Below are positions 41,215 through 56,149 of a stretch of 64,000 bases of DNA, piece by piece. Numbering within the stretch: the first letter of the stretch is position 1; each line of letters begins with the position of its first letter. A model generated the notes under the pieces. The model was not told where the DNA came from. It searched no databases and worked only from the letters and a program-made list of their open reading frames with translations. The DNA comes from Trifolium pratense (lineage: Eukaryota; Streptophyta; Magnoliopsida; Fabales; Fabaceae), in assembly GCF_020283565.1 (NCBI RefSeq), contig NC_060060.1:64403257-64467256 (forward strand), read 5' to 3'. The translations under genes and the position numbers were made by a program.

Positions 41215-42690
41215 ACTACCAGAAATACAGGCCAGATTGCATATCGCTTCTACACAGAAGCAAGCTTGAGCAACCGAAGAGGTCGTAATTGAAGCGGAAG
41301 CCCATGATGTAGCTAAAGAGATCACGACTGAAGCGACCGCGAAGAATGCTTTAAGAGAGATATATAAACGATTGAAATAAAAATTTGCAAAATTTGCAGA
41401 AAGGAGCACCATGTCGAATGAGCTAGCTAAACATGGTGTGTTCACGATCACATCAAAATCCCATCCTGCAAGATTTTACCATGAAACAAAAAACTTGCAT
41501 TAAAAATTTAAGAGTGTAACGCTACTAAACTTCAGTAGATTTTTCATTTGAGAAAAAGCAGGAAACTAAAAAACAATGACGTAAAGTAATATTGGTATTA
41601 CCGTCTCTTTCAATAATTGCTCCGCAATTTGGACTCAATATGGAAGCACCTGTATGAAAGGTAGCAATAGGGTAATTTTTACTCCATTATATCAATGGTG
41701 TTGAGACGAGTAATCGAAGTTAATTTAGGGGCAATTTTTACCACAAAAATTACTGAAGGACTAGAAATTCTAGTCTTAATAAAGAAAAAAAAAAAAACAA
41801 AGAATATACCAGAAAATGAGACGAGGGAAACGACAAAAGATGAAGCCTTCAGCGCAGAAACTTTAGTGTTGTCATCTAAGTTCTCGACACCGGAAAACGT
41901 AGGTCTTTTTCGGCAGCAATTTTGAGATTTTGAATCTCGATCTCGGCTGTAGAAATTAACAAGCATTAGAGTTTCACATTTAAATTAGAAGAATGAAAAG
42001 ATGTAGTAACAAAATAAAGGTAGAAAACTCACAAAATTAACCGGTTCATCCTCCATCACGTTATAACTCCGCTTCTTTCCCCTTTCCATCTTCTGCCATA
42101 AAAAATAAGTAAAGTTTAATACTTTTTTAAAATTCGGAATAAGAAAATACTACTATAAATCAAGGTAAGAGTATGAATTATTGAAGATGGGATTTTGAAT
42201 CTCCATCTCACTTAGAAAATTTCGTTAGAAATAAGTGAAATTGAGGTACTAATGGAATCATTAACCACCAAAAATAACTTACACATAATTAAAAAAGTGG
42301 AGAAATTTGAAATATTTGCTAAAAAGTAGGGGCGTTGCTACATACACCTGAGGGGCGTTGTACATATATTCCTATATATTTTATACTTTGAACCCTCTGA
42401 AATTTTACTTTTGCACCATCAAAGAGAAGAAAAAGATACTACCAGGAATGCCGGCCAGATTGCATAACATTTCTACACAGAAGCTTGAGCAACCGAAGAT
42501 GTCGTAATTGAAGCGGAAGCCCGTGATGTAGCTGAGATAACGACGAAGCAACTGCGAAGAAAGCTTTAAGAGAGATATATAAACAATTGAAATAAAAATT
42601 TGCAGAAAGGAGCACCATGTCGAGTGAGCTAGCTAAACATGGTGTGTTCACGATCATATCAAAAGTGTTCATGTTCACCGACAAGCTACA
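41215..42690. repeat. Dispersed direct repeat of an unidentified gene-like fragment
   Basis: About 230 bp at 41220-41456 recur in the same orientation at 42447-42668, with small indels. Conserved phrases are 'gaagcggaagccc', 'gctttaagagagatatataaac' and GCACCATGTCGA...GAGCTAGCTAAACATGGTG. On the plus strand copy 1 has an open stretch resembling EAEAHDVAKEITTEATA...LREIYKRLK. Copy 2 is frameshifted. Between the copies, the minus strand at 42035-42090 has a start-like MERGKKRSYNVMEDEPVNF. No complete gene can be built. Confidence 0.5.
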
Positions 42691-43063
42691 AATCCAAGCT
42701 TCCGCGTTGAATCAGAATTGATTTTGGATTTTTTTCTCCTTTTTCTCTTTCTTTCTTATTCCTTCTCTGCCCTTAATAGTTAATACGCAGCCTTTCCCAA
42801 ATCCACCCTCACATCACCCAGATCCATCACTCTAACCAACTACATGTTGTTCTTCCTCTAATTCCACAGCCACACAGATATGCGGCCACCACGAAATGTT
42901 GATGATGAGGAAAAAGAGAGATTAGATGGAGAAATTGGAGAAGAATATTGAAATATGGAGGAGGGATAAATGGTAGTATTAAGAATCAAGATATGGGGAG
43001 ATAAATCAAATACTGTACAAATGGTAGAAAACTCTGGATAAATGGAAGTAAGACACTCGTTTG

Positions 43064-44250
43064 TAGGGCTTAGGGTTGGGAACAGGCCAGGCCAGGCCTT
43101 GACAGGCCTGAGCCTGGCCTACGATTTTTTTCAGGCTTGAGTCTGGCCTGTGGTCTATTAAATGTTATTTTTTTTGCCCTGGCCTGAGCTTTTTAAAAGT
43201 CTGGCCTGACCTTGTAGCCTGTTTAAAAGTCTTTGTTACATTAAAGCTTCTCTATATAGTTTTTTTAAATAGACTAAACAGACCTTAAAAAGTTCACATT
43301 TAAATTTTTATAATTTCTACAACATTAAGAAAATGCTAATAATATGATTAATACAATAATTAAAAACTAATAAAATAACAAATACGATTACGAAAAGTCG
43401 CAATAATTAAAAGCTAATAATATTTATATAAATAATATTTTTTTATAAGATATAAATAATAATTATTATAAACAGGTCGGCCTATCAGGCTTCGTAGGCC
43501 TTTTTAGAAGCCTAAGTCTGGCCTATTTATGTAAACAGACCGTTTTCAAAGCCTAAGCCTGACATTTTTAATAACCAGGTCAGGCCAGACCAGGCTTATA
43601 CAGGCCAGGCCGAAGGCCCCTGTAGGCCGCCTGGCCTATTCCCAACCCTAGTAGGGGTGCTCGCTGTTCGGTTTGGATCAGTTTTGAGGCAAAAACTCAT
43701 CTTATCCAAAAATAAATTCATTTGCGGTTTGGTTCGATTTTGGATGACAAATATAAAAAATCTGACCCAATCCAATCCAATATTATGCGGTTTAATTTAG
43801 ATCAGTTTTTGGATATCCAAATTATAAGTTTGACATTTTTGACAAAATAAATATTAAGTTTGATGTAAATATAACATATAATATATTGAAAATTAATATT
43901 TTGGAATGATAATTACCAATTATATTCGAAACATATAAAAAGTAAAAAAAAAATAGATTAAATTAAACTAACATATAGTATTAATAAAATTTAAAATGAA
44001 AAAAAAGGTTAATGCAATATATATATATATATATATATATATTTATTATAAATAAATATTAAAATATATTTATGCGGTTTGGTTCGGTTTGGATCGGTTT
44101 TAAGAAATCAATCCGAAATTCGATCCGATCCAGCGGTTTTCACAAAAGAACATCCAAACACATCCAAAAAACTTCGGTTTTTTGCGATTTTCGGTTTTTT
44201 GGATCGATTTTCAGTTTTTATTTGGATTGGTTTGGATTTGAGCACCCCTA
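43064..44250. mobile_element. Outer hAT-type MITE, interrupted near its left end
   Basis: Termini are TAGGG(C)T... and ...GAGCACCCCTA, flanked by a perfect 8-bp target duplication CTCGTTTG at 43056-43063 and 44251-44258. Seven bases from its left end it is split by a second MITE. Without that insert it is about 600 bp. It has subterminal GGTTTGGTTCGGTTTGGAT repeats in both arms and an AT microsatellite at 44019-44041. It is non-coding. Confidence 0.85.
43071..43650. mobile_element. Inner hAT-type MITE, 580 bp
   Basis: Termini TAGGGTTGGGAACAGGCCAGG and ...GGCCTATTCCCAACCCTA are inverted. The 8-bp target copies GTAGGGCT (43063-43070) and GTAGGGGT (43651-43658) differ at one base. That target is the junction of the outer MITE with its own flank. 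Subterminal AGGCCTG-type repeats are abundant at both ends. Confidence 0.85.
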
Positions 44251-44362
44251 CTCGTTTGCAAAGAGAAGATAATTGGATTTTTTTTTTCTTTTTTTACAAT
44301 ATTTATTGGGCTGGTTTTGATTGATTTTTGTTGAAAGATTTTCAAATGCCATATTTTTTTTA

Positions 44363-44717
44363 GGCTTAATTAGTCTATTGGTCCCTTAAAGACATTTTAG
44401 GTTTTACAATGGTCCCTTAAAGAAAAAAAGGCCCGGATTGGTCTCATATTGGTCTTTCCGTTAAATTTTAACTCCAAATATAACAAAAAATTTCAATGGT
44501 TAAAATTTTAAAAATTAATAAGGTTTTTGGTGGACCACTTACACTTAATGATATCCATAATTCAGTCTACTAAAACTAACATTTTTGTAAAAAATTGACG
44601 GAAAGGACCAATTGAGAAACAGATGTGTCTTTAAGGGACCAATCCTGACCTTTTTTTCTTTAAGGGACCATTGTGAACCCTAAAATATCTTTAAGGGACC
44701 AAAAGACTAATTAAGCC
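44363..44717. mobile_element. Foldback MITE, Mutator-like, 355 bp
   Basis: It starts GGCTTAATTAGTCTATTGGTCC and ends with the inverted copy GGACCAAAAGACTAATTAAGCC. Arms contain the repeated phrase 'ggtcccttaaagaca'. It is flanked by TTTTTTTA on both sides (8 bp, possibly 9 with one mismatch). It sits in the T-rich tail of the LINE relic to its right. Confidence 0.75.
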
Positions 44718-45190
44718 TTTTTTTATAAGCAAAAAATGAATCATAAGGTGTACAAGGGGTATCAAATCCTTACAATTCTAAAAGAAATCATTAGATGCTA
44801 AAAATACAAGATAATAAATCTTTACACCAATCTGAAAATACAAGAGAAGACTAAGAAGCTATTCAACCAACAAACTAAAATCAGGAAATATAAATAATTT
44901 GATCCACTAAGAATTGCAAGTTAATGACATCTCATCTAAACATTATATTATTACGGGCTCGCCATAAGCTCCATGTGATTGCCAACCAAATTATATGTCG
45001 AGCTTTTGCATATGACTTATTCTTCACCAAAGCACCAAAGGAGATAAAGTGCTTCCAACTAACTTCAAAGGGGATAAAATCCACATTCAGCCAGACGAAA
45101 ATTCTCTTCCAAATTTGTTGCGAAAAAGAACAATTAAAAAATACATGGTCAATATCTTCCTCTTCTCTGAAATAAAAAGCACAACACAAC
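44718..45190 (-). pseudogene. LINE relic: zf-RVT region and 3' tail
   Basis: The minus strand reads CCAFYFREEEDIDHVFFNCSF and ARHIIWLAITWSLWRARNNIMF, the zinc-finger region after plant LINE reverse transcriptases (C...C...H...C pattern). It is followed by a typical LINE 3' trailer with CTTGTACACCTTATGATTC. Only the 3' end of the element remains, the usual 5' truncation. Confidence 0.75.
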
Positions 45191-48160
45191 TCACGCGGAT
45201 TAAGAATAACAAGTTTGCTGTGCTGGTTTGGTTACTTCTATGTTTTGCTTTTGCAGCAAATGTAAGAGAGGAGAATGCACAACACAACACGTTTCTCTTC
45301 CACGTTCTTGTGGACCAATGCCCTGCACGTGTTATATTCCATTGTGCATGTGTTATCCCTGTTTCAATCAATTTCGGATTATATGTTTCGAATTAAAGTT
45401 GATTTCGGATTGTATAATCCAAAACAAATTGGGAACAAAATAAGGGTATTTTTGGGCTTTTGGAGGCCTAAAAAACAATTTTCTTTCTTTTGGCGTCCTA
45501 CGGATTTTTTCGCACACCCTACTTATTTTTTTAAGTAGAAAAAAGTGTAAAATTCTGAAAATTTTAAAATTTTACATATCCGCTACTTAAGTAGAGAATG
45601 ATAGAGGATGTGAAATTTTTTATTTTTATAATGTCCGCTACTTAAGTAGCGGAACAATAAAATTGAAAATTAGGAAGAAGCACGAAGAAACATGTAGGTT
45701 GTCAAAATAAATTTTTATTTTGCATGAGTAAGTGATAGTAAAACTCTCCTAAATTTATTTGGTTATCATTTTAAAGTAGAAATAATGCAAGTCTATCTAA
45801 TCTATCACCTAATTCATTGTCACACAACTTAATTCACTTGGATGAAATGTCTCTGTTTATGCGTCAATTTATTGACAATATTTTAATGTTCCTGTTACTG
45901 TGTTATTGTTGCACTACTTGGCAAGGGTGTTGATGCTTGGTTAACAATTCTTAATCTTTTATGCGAACAATAAGTATCATCTCACAATGTATGGGACAAG
46001 AGGAACAATGAAGAAGATTAAAGACGCTTTGGATCCTACAAAATGTTGGGACTTAGAGCCAATGTCTAGATATAAATGGGTGATTTTTTTTATAAAAATG
46101 TTTAGACGTTTTACATGCAATGTAACATGACAAGTGTTAAAGGAATTACATACAACATAATAAGTGTGATGCATGTAATAAGTCAAGGGTATCGCATAAT
46201 CGCATTCACATACAAGATGCAATGGATGGATAGGTGATCCACCACCAAATCATTGAATTGTGTGCATTTTCAATATGTTAATCAAAATAATTTTCTGCAA
46301 TTATGAAGGATGACAACCCAATATTACTTCATACTGCTCTACTATGGCAAATGGCAATAATACTACAAGAAAGTAGAGGCATGAGAATTATATTTGTACC
46401 GTGTAGAATCTAAGAAACCATGTGGTACGTTGAAGAAGATGCCACAAACCTCAACTGTGCATATATATTTTCGGATCAAGATTTACTGCAGTTGTAAATC
46501 ACAAAGTTACACGTTGTTTTAGATCTCATCCGTCCATTTCAGATCGGTCGGTTCATATTGAATCTATACAAAATCAGTCCAAATCAATCTGAACCATTCA
46601 GATTAGATCGGACGGTCCTTATTTAACACAGCGTGAAACTGTGTGAAAAGTTTACTGCAGGAAATCCTGTTCCTATATTTTCAATCTTAAAATATATATG
46701 CACAGTTATTTTGTTGAATGGTAATGTCATTTCTTCCTTGAGTTATTTTTTAATTTTGTGTCGGTTATTTACTAGTTCCAGTGTATTCACATTGGTCAAT
46801 CTGAACGTATACAATTTATAGTTCAATTTTTGTAAATTTTTTCCAAATATGGATTGCACATTCCAAACAAATTATCTTTGGATTGTGGGATTTGAAGAGG
46901 GGTATAAAAAGAAAACTAGAAGGACTTTTGAGAACATATTCTATAATACAAAAATTTTAACACTTTTTAACGGTGACTAATTTTAGTTAGAAAATATGTG
47001 AGATACTACGTAAGGTAAATTCTCTCATCTCAATATAATTTTCTCATAGTTAGATATTGAATTCTTGATTAACTGTTTAAAAGATAACTCAAATATTTTA
47101 CCACTTGAATCAATTCATTATTAATGAATATTTATTAATTTTAACCAATAAAAAAAGTGTGTTGGTACTTGGTAAGTAGTTCTCCTCTCATTTTCAAATA
47201 TCAGGCTATTGAGTTGGGACAAATTTTAACCTCTAATGGTCACACACACATCGAAATTAAGTAAACATTTATTGCATTTCTTTGATTTTTCTTCTATTCA
47301 AAATTGATTCACCACCTATTTTCATTTGAACTCCCTACCAGTTTTTTTTTTTTTTTTTGTATAAGAACTCCCTACCAATTTCTATTATATACAGTAGTAG
47401 CCTTATTGAATCAAATAAATAAATAAATAAAAAACTTCTTAAACATTGAATAAGATATACGGTGAAATACCAGGTAATTCAACATGATTTTTTTTTCTTT
47501 CTTGTCAAAATTCAACATGATTTTTTCAGCGTAATATTAATTATCAAACGAAAATTGATTTCCTAATGGAACAACAAGACGCTGTAATCAATCTCAATCG
47601 TTCGATCTAAAATTAACGATTGAAATTATTTTAATACAAAAGACACAATTTTCAATCTTATTTATTTGATCTAATATGAACGGTCCAAATAAAAAATTGC
47701 GTGTAAATGTGTTAATTTGTTTTTTTGACTTACAATGGAGCAGATGCATCCAACCCAAAACCTTATATATATTACCAAACCTCTCACCATTAGATCAAAT
47801 TCCGTAGTTTAAATGCGTTAATATTTTACCGCAAACAATCTACATCCACATTACAAAACATAGCATAAACAACTGTTTTTTTTTTTTTTTTGAGTCAATG
47901 TCATCTCTTGAAGGGTAAAAGTTGGACCTACCAGCAAAACCATGTGGTGTGGAAGCAACTAAGAATTCTCAAAACGGGTCAATAATATCTAACTTTTTTC
48001 ACTTCTGTTTTCTATCACTCTTTCTTTGCACTTTCACGCGTGTTTCCACACATTTTTTTCTTTGACTTCACGTAACAAATCCTCTTTAAATTTCCATTTC
48101 TCATTTATTCATTTTCTTACCTTCAATTACTTCTTACATATTTTTCTTAGTGATTCCAAT
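45191..48160. other. Spacer upstream of the kinase gene
   Basis: Three kilobases without a supported gene. It has an 18-bp perfect palindrome CCGCTACTTAAGTAGCGG at 45635-45652, with a near copy of its half at 45582. It also has a short SINE at 47704-47822. The 5' leader of the kinase gene (48000-48160) is C/T-rich. Short open frames here look random. Confidence 0.5.
47704..47822 (-). mobile_element. Second copy of the very short SINE
   Basis: The 93-bp body (47717-47809) read on the minus strand has an A-box-like TGATCTAATGGTGAG, a decayed B box and the tail CATTGTAAGTCAAAAAAAC. The tail matches CATTGTAAACCAAAAAG of the SINE at 1246-1375. It is flanked by TAAATGTGTTAAT and TAAATGCGTTAAT, a 13-bp target duplication with one mismatch. 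Confidence 0.6.
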
Positions 48161-50700
48161 ATGAAGTGTTTTTTCTTCAAACATAAATCAAAATCAGACC
48201 CAGATTTAAACCATAAAAAGAAGAAAAACAATGCAACAAAAAAATCTACTAGTGCTCATTCATCACCAAGGAGTATAAAAGAGTTGTACAAAGAGAAGGA
48301 ACACAATTTCAGAGTTTTTACACTAAGGGAGCTTATAAATGCAACAAATGGTTTCAATAAGGTGCTGAAAATTGGAGAAGGAGGTTTTGGTAAAGTATAT
48401 AGAGGAACAATTACTCCTGAAAATGGAATTGGTAACTCAATTGTGGTTGCAATAAAAAAACTCAACACTCGTGGATTTCAGGTATACATATATACATGTT
48501 TGTCGAGATAGTTCGCGATTTTGTTGGAATTAGTTGAATTACAAGTTAGTTATTGTTTAAGGTAGTTATAAGTTTTTGTTGAAACAACCAATGTTAATAA
48601 TTAATTTGTTAGTTTTGCTGAGATGAAAATCGAACTCCTAATCTCTTATCATGCTAGTTAGTTTTTTGTGTCGGGTAGCCTAGTTGCTAGAATTCCATGT
48701 GAATAAGTGGAATGTTCAAGGTTCGAACCCCGTGATCTGTGTACATAAAATATGTTTCTACTAACTGAACTAAATTCACGGGGACTAGTTGCTAGTTGGT
48801 TATGCTTCTTACTTTACTATCGCTATATTAAACGATCATACATTCATTGAAATCATCTTTTTCGTTCTGTCCGTTCGTTCTATCTAAATTTACGGTGTTA
48901 AATGTGTACAATTTTATATGTTTGTTTTCTGTTTATTAAAAGGGGCATAAAGAATGGCTTGCAGAAGTTCAATTTCTAGGAATTGTGAATCATCCAAATT
49001 TGGTTAAGCTTTTGGGATATTGTTCTGTTGATGGTCAGAGTGGAATCCAACGGTTGTTAGTGTATGAGTTTATGCCTAATAGGAGTTTAGAAGATCATCT
49101 TTTCAGTCGTTCATTACCTCTTTTGCCTTGGAAAACAAGATTACAGATCATGCTTGGTGCTGCTCAAGGATTACAGTATCTACATGAGGGATTGGAAATT
49201 CAGGTATCTACCCTCAGTTTATGCAAATTCATTCCGAACGTACAAAATACTCCCTCTAGTCTAATATATAAACAAAAATTCTTTTTTTTAGGTTCATTGA
49301 ATAATTGTATCTGGTCCATAATATGAATCAAATACATTAGTTATTCAATAAAAATGAAAAAAGAATCTTTTCTGAGACCGGAGAGAGTATATTTTGTTGA
49401 CCATATATCAGTTAGCTGACATGAACTTAATTTTTTATTAATTTTGTTGTAGACTAAATAAACAATATTTCACAGGCTTATCTTTAGTGATGTTCTTTGA
49501 CTAGGACCAAATATTGACTATTTGATCTATTAGTCCAACTAACATAACATAATGGGAAGAATAAGATGGAAACTAAAGACATATAACAATGCATGTTAGC
49601 TAGCTGATACTGAATATTCTTAATGCACATCAGACTGTATACCTTTTTGGCTCATAATCTTTTCAACTACCACCAAACCTTATTCCAATAAGTAGGATCG
49701 ACTACATGGATAAAACGACGTCATAATGTTTAATCGATTATTTTTAGGTTTTTCTCTGTCTATAGCGATTCGACTATCCTTTATGTGATTTACTTTCCTT
49801 AATATAGAATCTGCATATCTTCTCTTCACATGCTCATTTTATTTTATTTTTATTTTAAAGGTGATCTATAGAGATTTCAAATCATCAAATGTGCTGTTGG
49901 ACAAGGAATTCCATCCTAAGCTCTCAGATTTTGGTCTTGCTAGGGAGGGCCCAACAGGTGACAAGACTCATGTCTCTACTGCGGTAAGTTGACTTCATGA
50001 TGATGGACTATATATTCAATTTTAATGACTGCTAAACTTATATAATAATCACTTTCCAAATACACAATTATTGCACAAATATTATAATTTTCACTGCTAT
50101 TCAGGTATAATTGTTTTGACTATCTATTCATGTGCAATACTAATCAACCATTATTCCTCAACTATACAACATAGACATTGACATCTGTAATAATTTGAAA
50201 AATGAGACAATTGAATGTAATCACATTGGTCAGTATTGTGTCGGTATCGAACACTGACACATGTCTTTGATCAGAAGTGTCGGTGCTATAAGGTTCTTGA
50301 ACCACATGACCATTCTAACAATTTGTACACCAATTGTTATCAGGTAGTTGGGACAAGGGGCTATGCTGCACCAGAGTATCTTGAAACAGGTCATCTAAAA
50401 TCAAAGAGTGACGTTTGGAGTTTTGGTGTAGTATTGTATGAGATTCTCACAGGAAGACGAACAATTGAAAGAAATCTTCCGATAGCGGAACAAAAGCTTA
50501 TAGAATGGGTTAAAAACTACCCTGCTGATACTAGCAGATTCAGCTTGATTATAGACCCTCGACTCACGAAACAATATTCTCTTGATTCAGCTAGGAAAAT
50601 TGCTAAGTTGGCAGATAGTTGCTTGAAGAAGAATGCTGAAGATAGGCCATCAATGAGTCAAGTAGTGGAAAATTTGAAACAAGCATTGGAATGTTCATAA
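48161..50700 (+). CDS. Receptor-like cytoplasmic kinase, subfamily VII (PBL19/PCRK type)
   Basis: Four exons: 48161-48481, 48943-49203, 49861-49983 and 50344-50700, giving 353 residues. Kinase motifs are complete: GEGGFG (72-77), VAIKK with Lys99, YRDFKSSN with the catalytic Asp199, DFG (217-219) and AAPE (243-246). It is an RD-type kinase. The N-terminus [15 protein letters not shown] has Cys3 but no Gly2, so palmitoylation rather than myristoylation is likely. This MKCF start is characteristic of the PBL19/PBL20/PCRK branch, which relays signals from immune receptors at the plasma membrane. An in-frame ATG lies upstream at 48026, but MKCF is the conserved start and the extra residues look untranslated. 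Intron 1 carries a SINE, intron 2 a Stowaway MITE and intron 3 a MITE. The exact paralogue is not resolved. Confidence 0.92.
48665..48800 (+). mobile_element. tRNA-like SINE in kinase intron 1
   Basis: A pol III A box GTAGCCTAGTTGC and B box AAGGTTCGAACCCC lie about 50 bp apart on the plus strand. The body ends near 48800, and flanking TGCTAGTTAGTT/TGCTAGTTGGTT could be the target duplication. The boundaries are approximate. Confidence 0.55.
49250..49387. mobile_element. Stowaway MITE in kinase intron 2
   Basis: CTCCCTCTAGTCTAATATATA at the left and the inverted TCTGAGACCGGAGAGAG at the right are flanked by TA. The interior shares 'aggttcattgaataattg' and 'attagttattcaataaa' with 10624-10762. 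Confidence 0.7.
50170..50290. mobile_element. Intronic MITE, GAAGCAC/GTGTC family, copy 3
   Basis: It shares 'aataatttgaaaaatgagacaattgaatgtaatcac' and 'gtgtcggtatcgaacactgacacatgtc' with copies 1 and 2. It lies in intron 3 of the kinase gene and ends about 53 bp before the exon 4 acceptor. The left boundary is uncertain. Confidence 0.6.
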
Positions 50701-52373
50701 AGTTAAACACTAGTTTGAACTCTCAATTTCCTTGACCTGAGATGGTTCCAAATGTTGGATTACTTAATTAAATTAACTATAGATTGGTTCCAAGATAAAT
50801 TGATGAAGAATCAAATATAGTTAATAAGAGGAACATATAAACGAGTCCTAAATCCATGCCCAATCATGTACAAAGCTTATCCATGAAGTTTATACAGTGA
50901 TTAACTACTATTGAAGTTCATGTGTGAGTGATTAGTTTCGTATTTGACTAAAATGAGTTAAATGAGTGATACATAAGAAGCGACTCATATATCAAATGCT
51001 TTAAGAATTTTGGTGGAGATGTGATGTTTATGGATTCATCAACTTAACGCAATTTTGTTTTTTCGCCGGAACTTTGCACAAGTTAATTATTAATAATGAA
51101 TTTTGGGTTTTTTTAATATTAATTATATGATGAAGATTTTTTATTCTTTGTGCATAAATATTTTAAAAGAATACGATAGATTAGTCCTTTATCTCAGAAT
51201 TTCTAATTTGCATAATACTTCATTTTAAATTACAATTTTTGCTGCAATATTTTATTTATTTTGCTTATTGGAGAGTTCTCAATTTTCTTTTAAATTGATG
51301 CAATAATTTGGTTGGTTTTGAATATTTATAAAAGGTGAGTTTCTATCCACACCCCTTTTTACAAATGAGAGATACTATTTGTTACAAATGGTTTGAATCA
51401 CAAATGAAGGGATCATCAATGCGTGACATGTTTCTAAAGGGTGAACAACAATCTGAATTGACGAATTGGCACAAAAAAGGGATTGTTTTATTGTAAAAAG
51501 GGCATTTTGAAAAGAAAAATAAAACGGAAACAGGTTTTATAAGTAAAAATGTAAAATAGAGTGCAAATAGCAAGCTCTTTATAAAGGCCGGTCAATCTTA
51601 AATTACACTTTGGGCCCATAAAAGTTACAAGGTTAGAATTTTTCTATTTACCCACCCTATCTTTGGAATTGATTATTAGTTTTTTTTTGACGAAATTGAT
51701 TGTTAGTGTTGAAATTGATTATTCTTTAAGTTATTGATTTTTTTTTTTAAAATTGATTAGATTGTGATTAGAAATTGGGATTTTAGTTAGTTGTTGGATT
51801 AGTTTGTGATTAATGATATTGACCGTTGAATATGATTGTTGGATTAGTTTGTGGTAGTTTGTGCTCTAGGTGTTCGATGAAATACCTGAATGAACATTTT
51901 GTTAAAATTTTGTTGTTATTTAGATATGGAAGAAATTGTCTTAGAGAGGAAGACACGGTAGACAGAGCTATGAACTACTCTACTGACCAGTAACTAAATA
52001 TGTGACATTCTTGCTATGAACTACTCCATTTACCAATCTTCTAATAAACTTGACACTAGAATTATTGAAATACCAATCATGATTTTTCTATTTTTTTTCC
52101 TGTTACTCTTTTGTTCCTTTGAAATCTCAAATTGAAAAGAGATAAGTTCTGTGAAAATGTTTATACATTATATCATTCATCGTAATACAATACAATATCA
52201 AAGACTATCCATTTGAGGCATCCACTAAATTATATATGCACCAAACTCAATAAAGTTGGATGCGGAGGGATGTATTGAAAAAATCCAAAAAAATATTATA
52301 AAAAACCTAGTAGTTCACGCTTTTAACTTAACTATATGCACGACTTGACCCATCAGAAATATGTGTTTACAGT
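50701..52373. other. Convergent spacer between kinase and beta-amylase genes
   Basis: Holds the 3' trailers of two convergent genes and AT-rich sequence. A recurrent phrase 'gaaattgattattagttt/gaaattgattgttagtg' at 51665-51720 is a small local repeat. No other feature is seen. Confidence 0.5.
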
Positions 52374-54844
<2,471 letters not shown>

Positions 54845-56149
54845 TTCTTAGTGTTATTTCTGTTTGTAATTGAAGATTGTAGGAAGAGAATATATATATA
54901 GAACAAAAAAGTTTATTTTTTATTTATTTGAAAAGTGGAAATAGTGCAAAAAAAGTTAGAAAACTTGTCGGCCATGTTTACGTGTTACAGTCTCTTCCAT
55001 TAGAATCTAATGACTTCAACAAATAAACATGTCGACTATGATACCAAAACAAAAAATATGTCGACTAATGACCATGGCTTCACTTTTTAACTGTTACCTA
55101 CTTTATAGTTATTTAACTGTCTTGATATTTTTATGAGAGGAATCAAGAACTTAAGAAGCATATTATTATGTGGCTAAGCTTAAAGAAAACGACTTTTCTT
55201 TAATGGTGTGCCCAATTAAAAAGGAACCACCAGTTATCCCTTATTCCTCACGGTTGGTTTATTATTTGATACTTCCTCGGATCTTTTTATAGAAAAAATA
55301 TCTAGATTAATAAAAATTGATATATTATGAATCAAATATATTAATTTTTGCTGATTCATTTGTATCTTACAAAAAGGATCGGAAATAGTACTACATAAAT
55401 AATTGGGTTTTAAGAAAGAGTCGGACCCGGTAAAACTTAATAGTATATATAAGAAATTATTGATCTACATTGTTCGCTATTTATATTCACACGTCATACT
55501 CATTAGTATTGAAAATGAAAGAATGTGTTGCAAAAAACTCTATAAGTCTCGTATATAATAAAGATAAAGCTTGTAATGCATTTATAAAGTGAAGTATGAT
55601 GAGTAATCTCATATATTATATTAGTTTAATTTAATCTATATTTTTTCTATTTTGATTTAATTGTACTTTAGCTCTGCAATTTTAGTCCTTCATTTTTTTA
55701 GTCAATTTTCCTACACAATTTGCAGTCCATCTCTCCATTTTCCTTCAAATTTTACATTGAGGAGCAATCATTGACGGACGTGACACCGAACTCTCATCGC
55801 TTGTGTGACTTTTCTGTAAAACTAAAATTAATCCGTACATCTGAGAGCGAATGAAATCTTAAATTAGGATTACATTTTTTTGGACTTTTTTTTATGTTTT
55901 TTTGAAAATATTTTGGCTTTTCAAAAAAAAAAATCATGATTAATTAAGCGATTCTTGAAGAAGCAGAGCTATTAGACGAGCCTGATGAACTGTCAATAAC
56001 TTACAATAAATTATATCGATTTGTTGCCCCATTAGCATACTCCTTTATAGCACAAAGTGAAGTGTGATATAGTCATAGAGGTTTAGTATTTTTGGTCCCT
56101 TGTTCTCTACTACATGATTCACAATCATTTTTAACAAATGCTTCCTCAG
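54845..56149. other. Spacer upstream of the beta-amylase gene
   Basis: It holds the beta-amylase promoter side (a TATATATA run at about 54889-54898 on the plus strand could be its TATA region), a Stowaway MITE (55272-55388) and AT-rich DNA. No gene is supported. Confidence 0.5.
55272..55388. mobile_element. Stowaway MITE (117 bp)
   Basis: The left end CTTCCTCGGATCTTTTTATAG and the inverted right end ACAAAAAGGATCGGAAATAG are flanked by TA. The interior contains 'gatatattatgaatcaaatatatta', as in related MITEs. Confidence 0.65.

Noticed and set aside
44072..44324. Two overlapping plus-strand frames (66 and 81 codons)
   Set aside because: They fall in the repeat-rich right arm of the outer hAT MITE. 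Their apparent protein sequence is translated GGTTTGGATCGG-type repeats.
48026..48160. Upstream in-frame ATG giving a longer kinase N-terminus
   Set aside because: The added 45 residues are Phe/Ser-rich and look like translated leader. MKCFFF at 48161 is the start conserved in this kinase branch.
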